NCBI GenBank assembly: GCA_025201375.1
Contig: JAIWZP010000001.1
Location: forward strand, 978,501 to 1,042,500
Source of the DNA: Gongronella butleri
Lineage: Eukaryota; Mucoromycota; Mucoromycetes; Mucorales; Cunninghamellaceae
DNA: 64,000 nucleotides
Direction of reading: 5' to 3'
In this document: positions 33,729 to 46,505 of the stretch, piece after piece
Layout: each line of letters starts with the position of its first letter
Numbering within the stretch: the stretch's first letter is position 1
The notes under the pieces: model-generated
What the model saw: the letters and a program-made list of their open reading frames with translations, nothing else
What the model was told of the DNA's origin: nothing
The model's database searches: none
Made by a program: the position numbers and the translations under genes

Positions 33729-36404
33729 TTAAAGATGAGGAGAGAGGGCATGGATTGCCGCATCGACGTCCCAATGAAAGAAATGGCATGCATCACGCGG
33801 CAAGCCGTGCATGGGATCCTCGTCCACCATCACGGAAAGCGTGGTGGGAGAAGACGAAGCGTCTTGGCTTGGCTCTTGTACCTTATCTTTGTGTTCACGG
33901 CGATTCTCGTGCCATTGGTCATCCACCTGATAGTGTGAAGAGCACGGCGACGACGTGGTCATGGTGTCTGTCGCACAGGACGACAATCGGGGTGGTTGCG
34001 CTTTTGAAGTTGCTGCTGGTGGCACCAAACCAAAGGCAAGCAGGTCGTGTCGCACCTGCTCGTACCGGTGCACGCCGCAAAAGTGCCACGGCACGGCCCC
34101 ACACGCGTATGCCTCCACATTGGCCCGCAACGACGCAAGACAAGAGAGCGCCGTCGCATCCAAACGCTGCACGGCGCTGAAATCAAGCACCAATGCCTTT
34201 AAAACGGGCCGCGAAACGTCCATATCGCCATGAAACGTGTCGCCCACCTTGTTCCACGCGGGAATCGCCGATTTGCCGTCCAATTCGCCAGGTTCGCCAG
34301 TTTGGCCTCGTCGCGTGCGCCGCTTGATCTTTTGGAAAATCATCTCCGTGACATGCTCGACATTCGGGTACAGCAGCGCCTCGTCCAATCGAAAAACAAG
34401 CACACCCTCGGGCAAGGGACGCGCCACATGCAAAAAATGCACGTCGCGCTCGTCCACGTAGATGTTTCGCCGCCGTCCATGGAGCAATGCGCGCCTTTCC
34501 TCGTTTTCGTCTTCGTTTTCGCACGCGCCAACCGGCACGCGTGCAAGCACCTTGATCCGCGGCGGACGCGCAATGCGCACGAGCATCAGTGCAAGCGACA
34601 GGCCAACACCAACATAGATGCCGACAGGCACATTGACAAACAAAATGACCAAAACAGACGAAACCCAGATCAAACCCTCGGCCAAACTCGTGGAAAACAG
34701 CTGCTTGACATACGATGGCTTTGTCACCAAATCCGTCACCGCGTGGATCACCACGGCCGCCAACACCGCGTCCGGAATGTAGAAGAAACACGGCGTCAAC
34801 ACGTACAATGCTAACAACACCACCGCGCCCGTGAAAATCCCCGCCAACGGAGTCGCAACACCCGACCGCGCCATGATCGCCGAACGGCTAAACGCGCCCG
34901 TCGCAGGCGGCGCCCTAAAAAAAGGAAAAGTTAAAAAAAATGAGCTTTTTTTCACTTTTTTTCGCTTTCGTTCTTTTTACCCAAAAAATGAGCCAAGGAT
35001 GTTGGCAAAGCCAATGGTAAAGATTTCTTGGTTGGCCTGGATCGTATAGTCGTCCATGCGGCCAAACGATTTGGCAACAGACACGTGCTCGAGGATCAGG
35101 ATGATGATCATGGACGGCAGCACGCTTGTGGACTCGCCAAGCACGCGCGTATCCATCGACGGCACGCCAATAGCCACGAGACCCGCAGGCACGTCACGGA
35201 TGATGTGGATTCCGCGCCCGCCAATCGCAAACGACACAAGCGTGCCCAGCACCACCATCACGCCATTGCGCATGATCTCCACGTAAAACACCGCACGCGC
35301 CCACCGCCGACCGACGCGACGCGACACCCATCGGCATCCAAACTTGATCACATACAGCAAAGCAAGCGCCGTCACGCCAAATGCCGCATCTAGCGTCGTG
35401 TCGCTCAAATGGCTAAAAAAGCCAATAATGATCTTGTACGGCGCCTGGTGCGCATTCACTTGCACAAGCCCAAACAGCTTGGGCCACTATCGTAAAAGTA
35501 AAATGGGTCATTTTCTTGCTTTTCTTTAAAAAAAATTTTTTTGGGTTGCTTACCTGGCCCAAGGAAATCGTAATGGCCGAGCCGCACATGTAGCCGGCAA
35601 TGGCTGGGCCTAGAGTGGTGGAAGAAAAAATGAATCAATGCATTGGAACCTCATCAAAAGATCCTTTTTTACCTGGGATGAAATCAATGAGAATGCCCAG
35701 CCGCACGAGTCCAATAGCCGTGATCACCAAGCCAGTAAACAGTGACAGTGTGGTGGCCACCTGCGCGCCCGTAATGTCTGAATACGCACTCGTTGTCTGC
35801 TGCACCGCTTGCCCAACAAGCAGAGAAATCACCGCTAAAAGCAAAAAAAAAAAAAAAATCATGAAGAAAAGAATCGCGTTCCTTTTTTAAAAATTACAAA
35901 TACGGCTTACAGATCATGCCAATACTAATGTCTTTGGACGTGCCAAACACACAATAGATCATTGGCCCAAGAAACGACGCGTACTTAAAAACAAAAAAAA
36001 AAGGGTCAAAAATGGACGCGTTCATGCCATTGCATACCAGACCATATTGCGGGTCTAAATTCGCAATCTTGGCATACGCCATGCCCTGGGGCACCATCAC
36101 CATCCCAACAGTAATGCCTGCAATGAGATCTTGCAGCAGCCACTGCGCTCAGCAACAAAAACAAAGAGAGAAAAAAAGGAGACATCAGCGACGCATGCAT
36201 GCATACACCGTGCATGATCATGTCACTTTTTTTTTCATTCCCCAGGGCCCACTTTTTTACCGACACATTGTAATGGAGAATCCATTGGCGCATGGGGAAG
36301 AAACTCGTCACGTAACGACGCGCCGCCCAGGGAAATGCCTGCTTGAAATTGCGCCATTGCTCCTTGAAGCTGGGCGCCGTATAGTCTAATGTTATATGAG
36401 TCAT
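33729..36404 (-). CDS. SulP-family sulfate/anion permease with STAS domain
   Basis: About seven exons, ATG at 36404 (MTHITLDYTAPSFKEQW), stop at 33729. The SulP signature is clear: QWLLQDLIAGITVGMVMVPQ, GMAYAKIANLDPQYGL, then NQEIFTIGFANILGSFF, APPATGAFSRSAI, and FYIPDAVLAAVVIHAV. Hydrophobic segments alternate as expected for about 12 membrane helices. The C-terminal cytoplasmic STAS domain includes VLVFRLDEALLYPNVEHV and VLKALVLDFSAVQRLDATAL. Family members import sulfate by proton symport at the plasma membrane. A Ser/His-rich acidic tail extends beyond the STAS domain. Substrate specificity (sulfate versus molybdate or oxalate) cannot be read from sequence. Confidence 0.93.
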
Positions 36405-36528
36405 TACTTTGGCAGTTCAAATGGGAAACAAAGGGGGAGTGGAGCAAGATGCAATGGTACAAACAAAGAAAAAAAAAAAAGAGAGAGAAAGAGGAGCGAC
36501 AATCGGCATCCAGAACCCAGCACACGAT

Positions 36529-36538
36529 GCTTTTATAG
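36529..36538 (-). promoter_or_regulatory. TATA-like box of the sulfate permease gene
   Basis: Minus-strand GCTATAAAAGC about 125 bp upstream of the ATG at 36404. Confidence 0.45.
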
Positions 36539-39500
36539 CGCCCTTCACCCATCCACCCCTTCCCCTCACGCGTCGGATGACACGGTAAGGCTGGGACCAG
36601 CTCCACTTGCAATAAAAAAGGGCCCCAATGCCCAGATTTGGAATAATTATGCCTTTTCTGGCAATGAAAAAAAAAAAAAAGAAAATCGCGTTGTTTCATT
36701 GCTTGTCGTGAGGCCAGCGCAGCATTGTTTGCAAGCAGCGTCGCTGAAACAAGATCGCGACAATGAAAAGCGCGATCAAAACTATTTTAAAAAAAAAAAC
36801 ACAATGACCACCGCCAACCCCATGGCCGCCACCAAGGCCCATGCCACTTTTTCCAGTGCGCTCGATCGATTCGCCATGGTCCACCAATGACACAACAATA
36901 CATGCGCTTATCTCGCTTTCCTCGGCTTCCATGCACCGAGCGAGCATGCGCGCGCGAAAAAGTGCAAAAAAAGCGTACCCTTGCCCTGCTCACATCACGT
37001 CGTTTCAAAAAGAGCATGCAGGTGCTAGCGTGCATGACATCGGCGCGCACCCATACTAGCCTCTAAACAAAAGACATCTTTTTTATATAAAAAGAAGCGT
37101 GACATCCCATGGCATGGCACATCGTGCCGCCAACACTTGCCTTGGACCTTGATCCCGTGAATCCCAAACCTCAAACAACGCCAAGCGAAGGCCAATGGCA
37201 TCCCGTGTCATTGCTGACGTGGCAATTTAGGTCAGCGTGCATGCAAATGATTTTTTTTTTCCATCGGCTCTCGGTGCCATGTTTTTTTTTGCACACCCTT
37301 TGATCCAAATTTGCCTCGCTCAGGCATTTCACGATCCGCCATGTCGTAGACCGTCCAAATAAAAATGCACGCGCCAACAACCCGCTTGGAGAGACCGCAA
37401 ACACTTTTTTAAATCGCATAAACACGCGCCATTTCTGCCCTCTTTTATGACCCCATGATCACGCCTATTTCATTGTTTCTTGATCAAAACCCACCTCCTG
37501 AAAAAGTGGACATTGGCCACCCATCCTTTTATCCCCCCCTGATTTTTTTTATTTTTTTGCATCTTCGCAAATTCATACGCCATCTTGCATGTACCTCCCT
37601 CTCGGTCGGCTACCCGACCGGCTCTGGTGTCCCCTTGGACTGGAAAAAAAATCACACGGGCGCGTCGTGGCCCTTTTTTTCTCAGAAAATCGCAAAAGCG
37701 CATCCTATTTCGGCGTTTACAGGCACATTTGCTCTTTGACCTCGGTCGACTTGCCTCAAAGTGGAGGCAAAAGATGTCTGACGTGTACATTCCCAACATT
37801 TCGCAGGTTCAGCTCTGACAAAAATCAGAGCACTGGCTTGAATTAAGCATTTTCGAACGCTCATGCCTTTTCAGCATTGTCATGCTTGAGCTGATGCGCC
37901 TCAAACTCACTGTAGATGCTCGGGGTTTCTGACAAGGACCTCTCTGCGCAATAAAAAGCATGCTTGACTACGTGGTTGTGGAAAAAAATGCGCTTTTATC
38001 TTTTTTTTATATTTTCTGGAAACCAAGTCCATGAACATTCTCGCCATCAATTGATTTCCAATTTAAACCTGTCATTCCAGGCCTTGTCGTTCGAATGAGC
38101 TCGCACTTGCTGCTCTGTGATCACTGGATGACGCGCAACGACGGTTTTCAAAAACGACGGATTTTCCAAGGGGTACAATCGCGGATTTGAAAACAAACAA
38201 ATTTAATTCCTCAGATCGCCACGTCATCCACGCACATGGTAAACTCTCGTCTTTCACCGATGGAAATGCAATAAAAACCTGGGATCCATCGACTGGTTTC
38301 CGCGTAAAATGTAATTTGCCTCTTTTTTTCGGCTCAAGGCAAAGTCGATGAGTATTGGCCGCAGAGCCGCGAAACACGGACCATCAAAGAGAGCGTGATC
38401 TGATGCGTATGTAGCTATCGATGATCACTGCAAAAAGCGAGTTTCAGTCAGATTTAACGCGCCCAGAATGTTTGCGGGTCAACTTGGACACGTGAATAAC
38501 CGCGTCAGACGTCCAGCCACACGCGCCTGTTCCTAGCCAACTCCATGCACCTGGAGTGTCTCTTGCTAGTGCACGCATCAGCGGGGATCTATAAGCACGT
38601 TTTTCCTGTGCAATTCGCATTTGAAATTAAATCTAAAATTGTCCATTGCTCGTCAACGACTGGATAGACCACGTCTTCTTTTTGCATCTTTCGTGGTTTC
38701 TCTTTGCAATTCTTATTGTGTGCAAGTTTGGTCCAATTCTGAAGACCTGATTTTTCGATTTTGGTTTGAGAGCTCGGTAAGGCTCTTTTTTTTATTTGCG
38801 TGTGGCGCGCCCCGAATCATTTGTGGCAGCCACGAGATTAGTCCTCCATGGTGTTTCTAGCTCACGACTTCACGATGAGATGCATTTCGGGGCTGAAAAG
38901 TGCCTGGCTGGCGATTTACAATTGACGTGCGGCTAAAAAAACGAACATCCTAAAAACATTTCCGGATGAGCATGTCCAAATCGCCCCAAATTTAAAACAA
39001 AGGAAGTCCAAGGAAAAAGACTCGACGAGTGATCTGTTTTATCGACAAGATGCTAGCGCACTCTTGCGATTTGCAATGTGTAAACCAGGTGCCGTGTGTT
39101 TTAATGCTGTCTCATCAAGAGCACGACGGATTCATCGCAGGGCACAAGGTCCCTGACCGTCTCATGGTGCTGATTCACATGAGGTCAAAACATGCGTTGC
39201 TGGATTCAGTCCCTCCACTCATTTCCACACCCAAAACGCGGATTTTGCTTGATTCTCCCTTTTTCTCTGCGGGTCACGACCGACGCCGCTCATATTTTGC
39301 AAGGAACAACGACAACAATCTGCTGGGTCAACTTGTGCAAGCAGCATCAAGTCCTGGCAGCGCGTCGAAAAGAGGAAATTTCACGAAAAGAATGAACGAT
39401 TATGAAAAAAGTACCTGCTTCTCATCAATATGCGTATCCGGTTTCTGTTGATTCAATGGTGCTGTGCAGAGCATGATTGGGCGCGTCGAATGGTACAAAA

Positions 39501-39763
39501 ACCACGGCATCGCGCCCCGTAGTGCTGCCACAAGAAGAGTAAAACAGAAAACGCAGGCTTTAAAGGCTTATTTCTCAACGAAGTCGTATCTTTTGGCTGC
39601 ACAATTGACTCTCAAAGGCCAGGGCGTAGCGCCGCGCCAATAAAGAAATGATAAAAGACAAATCTGAGCGGCATTTTTATGTGAAATAGATAATATTTAC
39701 AATGTAGGAGGATAAATTCAGAAAGAAGAGGGGGAAAAATGCAATTGATATATAGCGGATCGC
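36539..39763. other. Long stretch without a supported gene
   Basis: About 3.2 kb. A TATATAAAAAG element at about 37084-37094 faces no recognisable gene. 38890-39005 (CGGATGAGCATGTCCAAATC, CCCAAATTTAAA) faintly resembles the mosaic-repeat module at 21040-21080, suggesting a very old copy. Open frames such as 39029-39451 lack any family motif and are not called. Confidence 0.45.
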
Positions 39764-42005
39764 TTAGACAGCCGCGGTGGGCTTGAAAAGGATGACATTG
39801 GGAACGGGCTCGTAAATATACTATGATGAAACATGAAAAAAAAAAAAAAGATGAGAATCGCATTTTGACTTTTGTGCGTTCATCCATCTTACGTCGCGGT
39901 AGAGTTCCTCCATCTTCATGCGGATCATGCACTTGCCCGGCACCTTTTCTTGCTCCATCAAGACGTTCCAGAGCTCGTGATCTTGCGGCACAAGGCGCGT
40001 CAAGTGCTTGCGCACAAGTCGCCAGCCCTCGCCACTGTAATGCAAATCCAACACGCGGACCAGGCGCTGCAGGTGGCAGTGGAACACGGTATGATACAAC
40101 AGCTTGTAAACCTATCATGGAAAAAAAAAAGTGGGGAGGGAGACGCAATGAGCACAAAAAAAAAAAGTCGCATTTTTAGACATCTTTTTTTTTTTTACCT
40201 CGTCCTTTGTTTCTGCGACGACGCAGCTCTCGGGGAGGACGTCAATGTCGACGTTGCACGAGTTGCGGAGAGTCTCGCGATGGACCTTTACACCGCCGAA
40301 ATCGCGGACGACAAAGCCCTTTAGTTCGCCTGTGGCGCGATCAAAGCGTGCGAGGGTGTTTTGGCCGTGGGCCTCGAAAGCGACGCCATTGACGAGGACC
40401 GGAGGCAGGAATGCCTGCAACAGGAGGTCGACGTAGCGATCAAGGAAAGCGACGCGCTTTTCGTAAGTGTCGAGGCCAAGGGTGTGCTCGACGAGGGCCA
40501 CATGCGTGTCGGGTTGCTGGATCTTCTCGACGAGGGCCGCACAGGGGATAATTGCATCGGCGCCGGCCTCGTACTCGAATGCCTCGCGCACAACACAGCT
40601 GCAATGCTTGGCAACATCCGTATCATCGTGCTTGTACACGGCGCTGGCCAGCTCGCGCTCAATGGACAGCACGTTCTTGTCATAGGTCAGGCGCGGCACC
40701 ACATCTTCCGAGAATCCAGGCCCGAAATGCGTAGAAAACGGCGTAATCGTGCGCAAAGCAGACGACACCTTGATGCCCAAACACAACTTGAGACTTTGGC
40801 CAGGAACAAGCTCCGGCGCCGCAATCGACCGGATGGACGTCAGGCTCTGCACAGACACTGAATGGCCCGCAGCGTCAAACACATGCACATCCGCAAATCG
40901 CTCCGTGATGTTGGGTAATTGAAGCTCGTGCACAGGCATCAACACGTGCGACGACGTCCACGCCGCTTGCTTGTCGCGCGTCATCAGCAAGTCGATCCAG
41001 CCTTGCGCGTGCTTGTGGTAATCGCCACGCAGCGTCGCCGACTCGATGGGAATCGCCACCAAACGCAGCGTCGGGTTCTCCAAATCATTCTCACCAGGCA
41101 CAAGGGGCTTCATTGGAGGGAAGCTCTTGCGTGCCTTGTGCATCTATTTAGAAAGACACGGAATGGTCAGCAAATCAACTTTTTTCGCGTTTTGCCGCGT
41201 TTTTTTCACTTTTTTCTATCTTTTCGGCTTTACAGGATGCGTGGCATGGCCTTCCAGAATGCTTTGTTCCCACGCAACGGATGACGATTGCAGAGTGGGC
41301 AGCACCTTTGGGTGGTTATAAGCAGCAGCTACAATAAAAAATAAAAAATAACAAGGAAAATCAGTATTTCTTTCTTTGGCATATAAAAATCGTTTTTTTT
41401 TTTTCCTGTTCCCTCCGTCGTCGATTGTGGTCAAAAGGGATCTCAAAAAAGGCTAGCTTTTTACCTTGGTGGATCATGGACGAATCGAGTTCGCCGGCAA
41501 TCTGCTGGATCAGCTTGTCATTGACATCCATGCGCGTGGCAAAACGCGTCCACAGCTGCACGGCGTCCAAGCCATCGATCAAATACGCGCCGTCGCCAAC
41601 AAGCGACGCGAGAATGGACTCGGACGCCTTGGCAGTGGCCTCGGCTTGGCTCACGGGCGGGTATGAAGCAGGGGGTTGCGATGCCACGTCATAGATATGC
41701 GGCAACATGTCCCAGCCATCCACGAGCGACACAACAAAGGGCGCGCCAGCAACAGACGACGACACAGGCTCAAGCATGGGCACGCCACGGAGAGGCACCA
41801 CCACCAGGATATCTTGTGCTTGCTCCAGGGACACCTTGCCAGGCTGCAGGACAATACAAAGACCTCGCACGTCCTGATCCGCGTTCTTGTTGGGCACAAA
41901 CAACGCCCGCGTCAAGCGCTCGGACACGAGACACGAGATAAACCGCGACGTTGTGGCAAACTTGGCAAAGTGCGCATTCTTTTCGACAGACGAGGCCACA
42001 GGCAT
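39764..42005 (-). CDS. NIS siderophore synthetase (IucA/IucC family), rhizoferrin-synthetase-like
   Basis: Five exons, ~600 residues, ATG at 42005 (MPVASSVEKNAHFAKFATTS), stop at 39764. The NRPS-independent synthetase pattern is present: WEQSILEGHATHPMHKARKS (the ATP-binding EGHPxHPxxKxR element with Ala for Pro), NPTLRLVAIP, then SLKLCLGIKVSSALRTI, FEAHGQNTLARFD (the family's HxQN), GFVVRDFGG, and a C-terminal FhuF-like helical part (VYKLLYHTVFHCHLQRLV). Such enzymes condense citrate with amines or amino alcohols in ATP-dependent steps. In Mucoromycota a member makes rhizoferrin from citrate and putrescine. There is no clustered transporter or decarboxylase. Function as rhizoferrin synthetase is inferred from family and lineage. 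Confidence 0.9.
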
Positions 42006-43594
42006 GTTTAAAAAAAGGGAGAAGAAGGGGGTGGGGGGAAAAAAAGAAAAAGGGAAAGCAAACAGAAAAAAAAAAAAAAGGTAAAACCCATAAAAAAAGA
42101 ACCCCAAGATTGATCGGGGTCCCAATGGATCACCTCCTCCCTTTTTGCTCCCGCATCTTTTTAGCTTATCTGATCATCGTGTCACGCCAATCAGATTATA
42201 TTGCTGCAACCCGCAATCCCACCTTGGACACGTTAGCCTTTTTTGTTTGGCTTTGAGCGCCCGCTGAGCCGCACCCGACTTGCATCTGATAAGTAAATGT
42301 GTCGGACACACGCGCTAATGCTGCATGCCCTTGCTCCTCCCTTGCCGCCCTGGTGCAACATCCCCTCCACTCCGTTGACCCAGCAATTTGTCTCACGGAA
42401 TCGCTAGAAAAAGCGACATTTTTCAACCGAAACGACCCGCTGACGACATTTTTACGCGGGGCATCACAACAAAAAACAAAAAAAAGGAGGGAGAGCAACA
42501 ACGCACAAGGTGCGCCTCTCGCTGCAAGCCAAGGTTGCTGCCACCCGTGCAACGTGCCAATTGCCATTGGCACACGCGTCAATGGCAAGTCTGACGAGGA
42601 AAAAAAAAAAAAACAAATAGACAAAACAAGCGCCTGACCCGTGCTAGGGAGCCGGGTCCATCTCTGATCGTCGTGCAACATGACACTGATCATCAATTGA
42701 AATCACCCGAACCAGCAAAAGCAAAACATGCTTGCGTGAGCGTGGCTTGCATCATCGTCATTGGCCCGTTTGAATGAAAAACAATCTTTTTCCGTCGTCC
42801 TTGACGTCCTGCCACATGAGAGAGGAGCGGCCAAGCATACTTTTGGCCACGCGTCCCCCCACTTTAGGTATTGGCGCCACGCACCAAGGGGTCCCAGTGC
42901 AACGAGAAAAAAAATGGCGATCGCACCCATCGCCTCCATTTTTCTGCCTGGTGGCGCGTCCCATTTGCCTCTCAATATTAGCCGTGGCCATCAAAACCAG
43001 GTGACTGGCGCGGTGCAACGCAGCCTGGAATCGCGATGGGGCATTCCCATGCGCCTGTCGCGTCATTTCAATCAAAATTTGCAAAACGCAAGTATTCCAA
43101 GTTCACGCGGGCCCCGTGTCACCCAGCTGGCCTCGCTCCGTTGGCGAAAGCCTCGGATGCTCATCACGTGAACAACCTGTCAAACCAAAAAAAAAAAAAA
43201 AAAAAAAAAAAGAAAATTAAAAGGCAAGCACATTCATTGTCTTTTGGAATGCTTCCCTACCTTCATGCCGAAAGACATTACCTCAGTCACATCGCAAAAG
43301 CTTTATCCATGCTAGTGCGTTCCTGCCATTGCAAGAGACATGGTGTAGAGCCATGGTGTACAATGGCAGCCTAAAAAAAAAAAAAAAAAAGAAAAACAGA
43401 AAAACTTGATCATTTGAAATCAATCACATAAACAATCGCTGAAATCGCCCACCCTCCCCATGTCACCACTGTGTCCTCAACAGCCCCTGCAACCGATCTG
43501 CGTCAATGCAGACAAGAATAAAAGAGCAAAAGTCAAAATCGCGAAAATCGGACTGCAAAACAAAAAAGTTGCATCTGGACCATGCAAAAATGAA
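42006..43594. other. Intergenic region without supported gene
   Basis: Poly-A tracts at about 42600-42613, 43187-43211 and 43374-43391. Short frames lack motifs. It contains the leader of the NIS synthetase. Confidence 0.45.
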
Positions 43595-43668
43595 TGCCTT
43601 CGGGGGGGCTCGAACCCTCGACCTTCAGATTATGAGACTGACGCTACTACCAACTGAGCTACGAAGAC
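43595..43668 (-). tRNA. tRNA-Met (CAT), elongator type, no intron
   Basis: Minus-strand cloverleaf of 74 nt. The acceptor pairs GTCTTCG with CGAAGGC (one G-U), followed by discriminator A. D arm is AGCTCAGTTGGTAGTAGC. The anticodon arm CAGTCTCATAATCTG carries CAT and is identical to that of eukaryotic elongator tRNA-Met. T loop is GTTCGAGCC. The T stem has one A-C mismatch, as in yeast elongator tRNA-Met. CCA is not encoded. A-box and B-box promoters are internal. Confidence 0.95.
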
Positions 43669-44190
43669 CTTGGATGTCTAAAAACGAGACTGATGCACCA
43701 AAGGCCAATTCGAAAAACAAAAACTTGCGTAATAATCCCTCGGGGTCACAGAGACGATGTTGTAGATTATTTTAACACAAAAAATTTTAGATTTTATGGC
43801 TTTTTTGTAGACGTTTCGTTCGTAGGTGCCTTTTTTGTAGCTGTTTTGTAGCCCGTCGTAGCTTATTGGTGAATTTTTCGTGGCCCGATTCGTAACCAGC
43901 CTGTGAATGTCATCCAATTGGCCTGTGCCTGTTTGGATTATTTATTTGAATTGGTGTTGTACGTCAGGCACCACCAAAAGGAGCAAAAGCTTACGGAAGA
44001 GCTTGCCTTGTTGGAAACGGCTGACGTTTCTTAATTTATCCGGTATCTAGCTGAAATCCTGAAACGACATGAAGTGATGAAGCTGATTACCAAGTCCGGC
44101 ACACCCTCGAGCGCATTGACCGATGTGTGGCGCATTTTTTTTTCATGCTACAGTTCCGGTGTCTCAAAATACCAAACCCACGTAAAAAAA

Positions 44191-44200
44191 ACATATATAA
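44191..44200 (+). promoter_or_regulatory. TATA-like box of the short-chain dehydrogenase gene
   Basis: ACATATATAAAG about 50 bp before the ATG at 44248. Confidence 0.4.
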
Positions 44201-44247
44201 AGCGCGCGATCTCCTTTTTTTTTTTTTTTGGATGTTACGTACATATC

Positions 44248-45204
44248 ATGGGTTTTCTGTATTCGCAATTTTTTGTCACTCCACCTTATCCCACGCAATC
44301 TTTTGCTGACCAGACGGTGATCATCACTGGTTCCAATGTCGGTCTTGGCAAAGAGGCCGCGCGTCATATTGTTCGCTTGGGTGCTGCGCGCGTCATCCTC
44401 GGTGTCCGAAATGTCGAAGCCGGCGAAGCGGCCAAGCAACAGATTGAAAAGTCCACCGGACGTCAAGGCGTATGTGAGGTGTGGCATGTGGACTTGGCGT
44501 CGTTTGATTCGGTGCTTGCCTTTGGCGACCGCGTCGCGAAGCTGCCACGGCTTGATACCGCTATCTTGAATGCGGCCGTTGCCACGTCCTCATTCCAGTC
44601 GGCTGAAGGATACGAACGCACCATCACCGTCAATGTCATCAACACACTTCTGCTCGGCATCCTGATACTTCCGACACTCAAGATGACTCGACGCAAGCAT
44701 CCATCGGTCCTTCCGCACCTTTCATTTGTCGCCAGCGAGGTACACGCCTGGGTGTCCTTTCCCGAGTATAAAGAAGCCGAGCCAATGAAATTCGTCAGCG
44801 ATCCGTCCAATGCAAAAATGAATGAGCGGTATCCACTTTCAAAACTGCTCGAAGTGCTCTTGGTGAAGGAATTGGCGAATCGTGTGGCTGGCTCGGATAC
44901 GATCATCAACATGCTGAATCCAGGCTTGTGCCACTCGGAACTGGGGCGTGATGCCGGGTTTGCATTCTCTGTGTTCAAATTCTTTGTTGCTAGAAGCACG
45001 GAGGTGGGGTCGAGAACATTGGTGGCATCGGCCGCTGCTGGACCCGACAGCCACGGTGCGTACATGACTGACAGCCACGTGGCGAACGATTCTCTCTCTG
45101 CCTTTGTTCGCAGCGACGAAGGCCGTCAGGCGGGAGAAACGCTGTGGAAAGAGCTGAGTACGATCCTCGAAGGCATCAAGCCTGGGATCATGCAAAATTT
45201 GTGA
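44248..45204 (+). CDS. Short-chain dehydrogenase/reductase (retinol-dehydrogenase-like)
   Basis: Single exon, 318 residues. The ATG at 44248 (MGFLYSQFFV) is chosen over earlier in-frame codons because a TATA element and a T-rich leader precede it. Classical Rossmann motif VIITGSNVGLGKEAARH; downstream LDTAILNAAV (NAG-type motif), SFVASEVH for the catalytic Ser, and YPLSK for the catalytic Tyr-Lys pair. The layout matches the SDR group of retinol dehydrogenase and WW-domain oxidoreductase-like proteins. In fungi these act on secondary-metabolite or lipid carbonyls. Substrate unknown. Confidence 0.92.
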   Translation: MGFLYSQFFVTPPYPTQSFADQTVIITGSNVGLGKEAARHIVRLGAARVILGVRNVEAGEAAKQQIEKSTGRQGVCEVWHVDLASFDSVLAFGDRVAKLPRLDTAILNAAVATSSFQSAEGYERTITVNVINTLLLGILILPTLKMTRRKHPSVLPHLSFVASEVHAWVSFPEYKEAEPMKFVSDPSNAKMNERYPLSKLLEVLLVKELANRVAGSDTIINMLNPGLCHSELGRDAGFAFSVFKFFVARSTEVGSRTLVASAAAGPDSHGAYMTDSHVANDSLSAFVRSDEGRQAGETLWKELSTILEGIKPGIMQNL

Positions 45205-46505
45205 CCTATTCTCAATAAAGCAGTAGATAAAGCATCCATCGTGTCTCTTTTCGATTGGGTCCAAAAAGAAGGCGTCGTTCCTCGGATTTCTCCCGTTTTT
45301 CTTTTTTCTTTTTTTTCGGCTAGCAGTGCCCACGTCCCACGCGTGACAATTGCACATTTGGCACCCCTAGTGCAGCGACCACTTCCTTAAAACGCTGACT
45401 TTGTTCCTTTTTGGTTTTTTTTTTTTATCTTTTCATCTTGGTGCACGCTTGTCAACGCATCGCAAGCCATATAACAACGTTGGACGAGGGTGAAAGCTAC
45501 CTGTGAATTGAACAAGTGGGCAAGGTTTTGGTAAAAATGACAGAATAGCGGCGATTGCGGATGATTGGCAGCTGACAATGCTTTTTTTTCATAGTGCCTA
45601 TTTGTTACATAAAAAAGCAGCACGAGCAATGCAATTGGCGCACAGCTTGGCATGAAAATGCTGTGTAATTCGCGCTCAAATAGAAGGCACGCGTGCAAAA
45701 GAAAGAAAAAAGCACGCGTGCAAAAGAAAGAAAAAAGAGCAACTCATCAGATTTTCCATTATATTTCAGCCCATTTTTGCAAACACGGCCGCATCATTGG
45801 CTCTCACAAAGTAAAGCACGCGTCAAACAAAAAAAAAATAGAATGGAACCCACTTCAATCTCATCGTGCTTTCTTGGTCTCCTTTTACAAGACAAAGACG
45901 CGCCAATTCGCAAATGTAAGTACGGTATGTGTCAAAATGGCGCAAACAACACTCATCGGGTCCTCCATGTATTATATAGTCTCCTTGCTGCATACCAGAG
46001 CGCGTTCGATCGCGCGTGCAAGGTAAGCACGCACCAAAAAGCAATATGGAATAAGTTTCTCATTGACTTTCTGTTATTAACAGGTGCCCGCGATGCCGTT
46101 GCTGCGTGTAAGTGTGTCGATTCCTTTTCTTTTTGATTCGTTTCCTTACTCGTCTTTAATTTAGACTTTAACGCACAGGGACGCAACGTCCAATTCCTTC
46201 CTCAAGTCAAATTACACGCGCTACACGCTCGATCTGGCCAAAGTCTCATCAATCATCAGTATCTGGAGGCAATTGGACAAAACTACATGTTGTAAGAGTC
46301 ATTCCATTGAATTTATTTGTAAAAAATCAAAATATGTGTCTGCACGTGAATTAAAAGGCTATAAACGGGTGTATGCGTTAATAATGCTGTCAAAAGCGCG
46401 TCAAAGCGTGTCAAAAGCAGAAAATAAAGCTTTTAAAAAAACCACGGCATTGAACAAAGAGATGTGACGAAAAAAAAAAAAAAGATGCGCGCGACGTTGA
46501 ATTCA
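45205..46505. other. Intergenic stretch with possible degenerate exons
   Basis: On the plus strand 45940-46300 shows splice-like signals (AAG|GTAAGCACG at 46020, TTATTAACAG near 46083, TTTAATTTAG near 46164). Around them is coding-like text (YSLLAAYQSAFDRACK; QGRNVQFLPQVKLHALHARS). No start, stop or family could be fixed, so no gene is called. Confidence 0.3.

Noticed and set aside
39029..39451. 140-residue plus-strand open frame
   Set aside because: No recognisable motif, no leader or splice context, and it lies in repeat-like sequence.
44074..44247. N-terminal extension of the short-chain dehydrogenase
   Set aside because: It crosses a TATA-like element and a poly-T leader; the family N-terminus begins at 44248.
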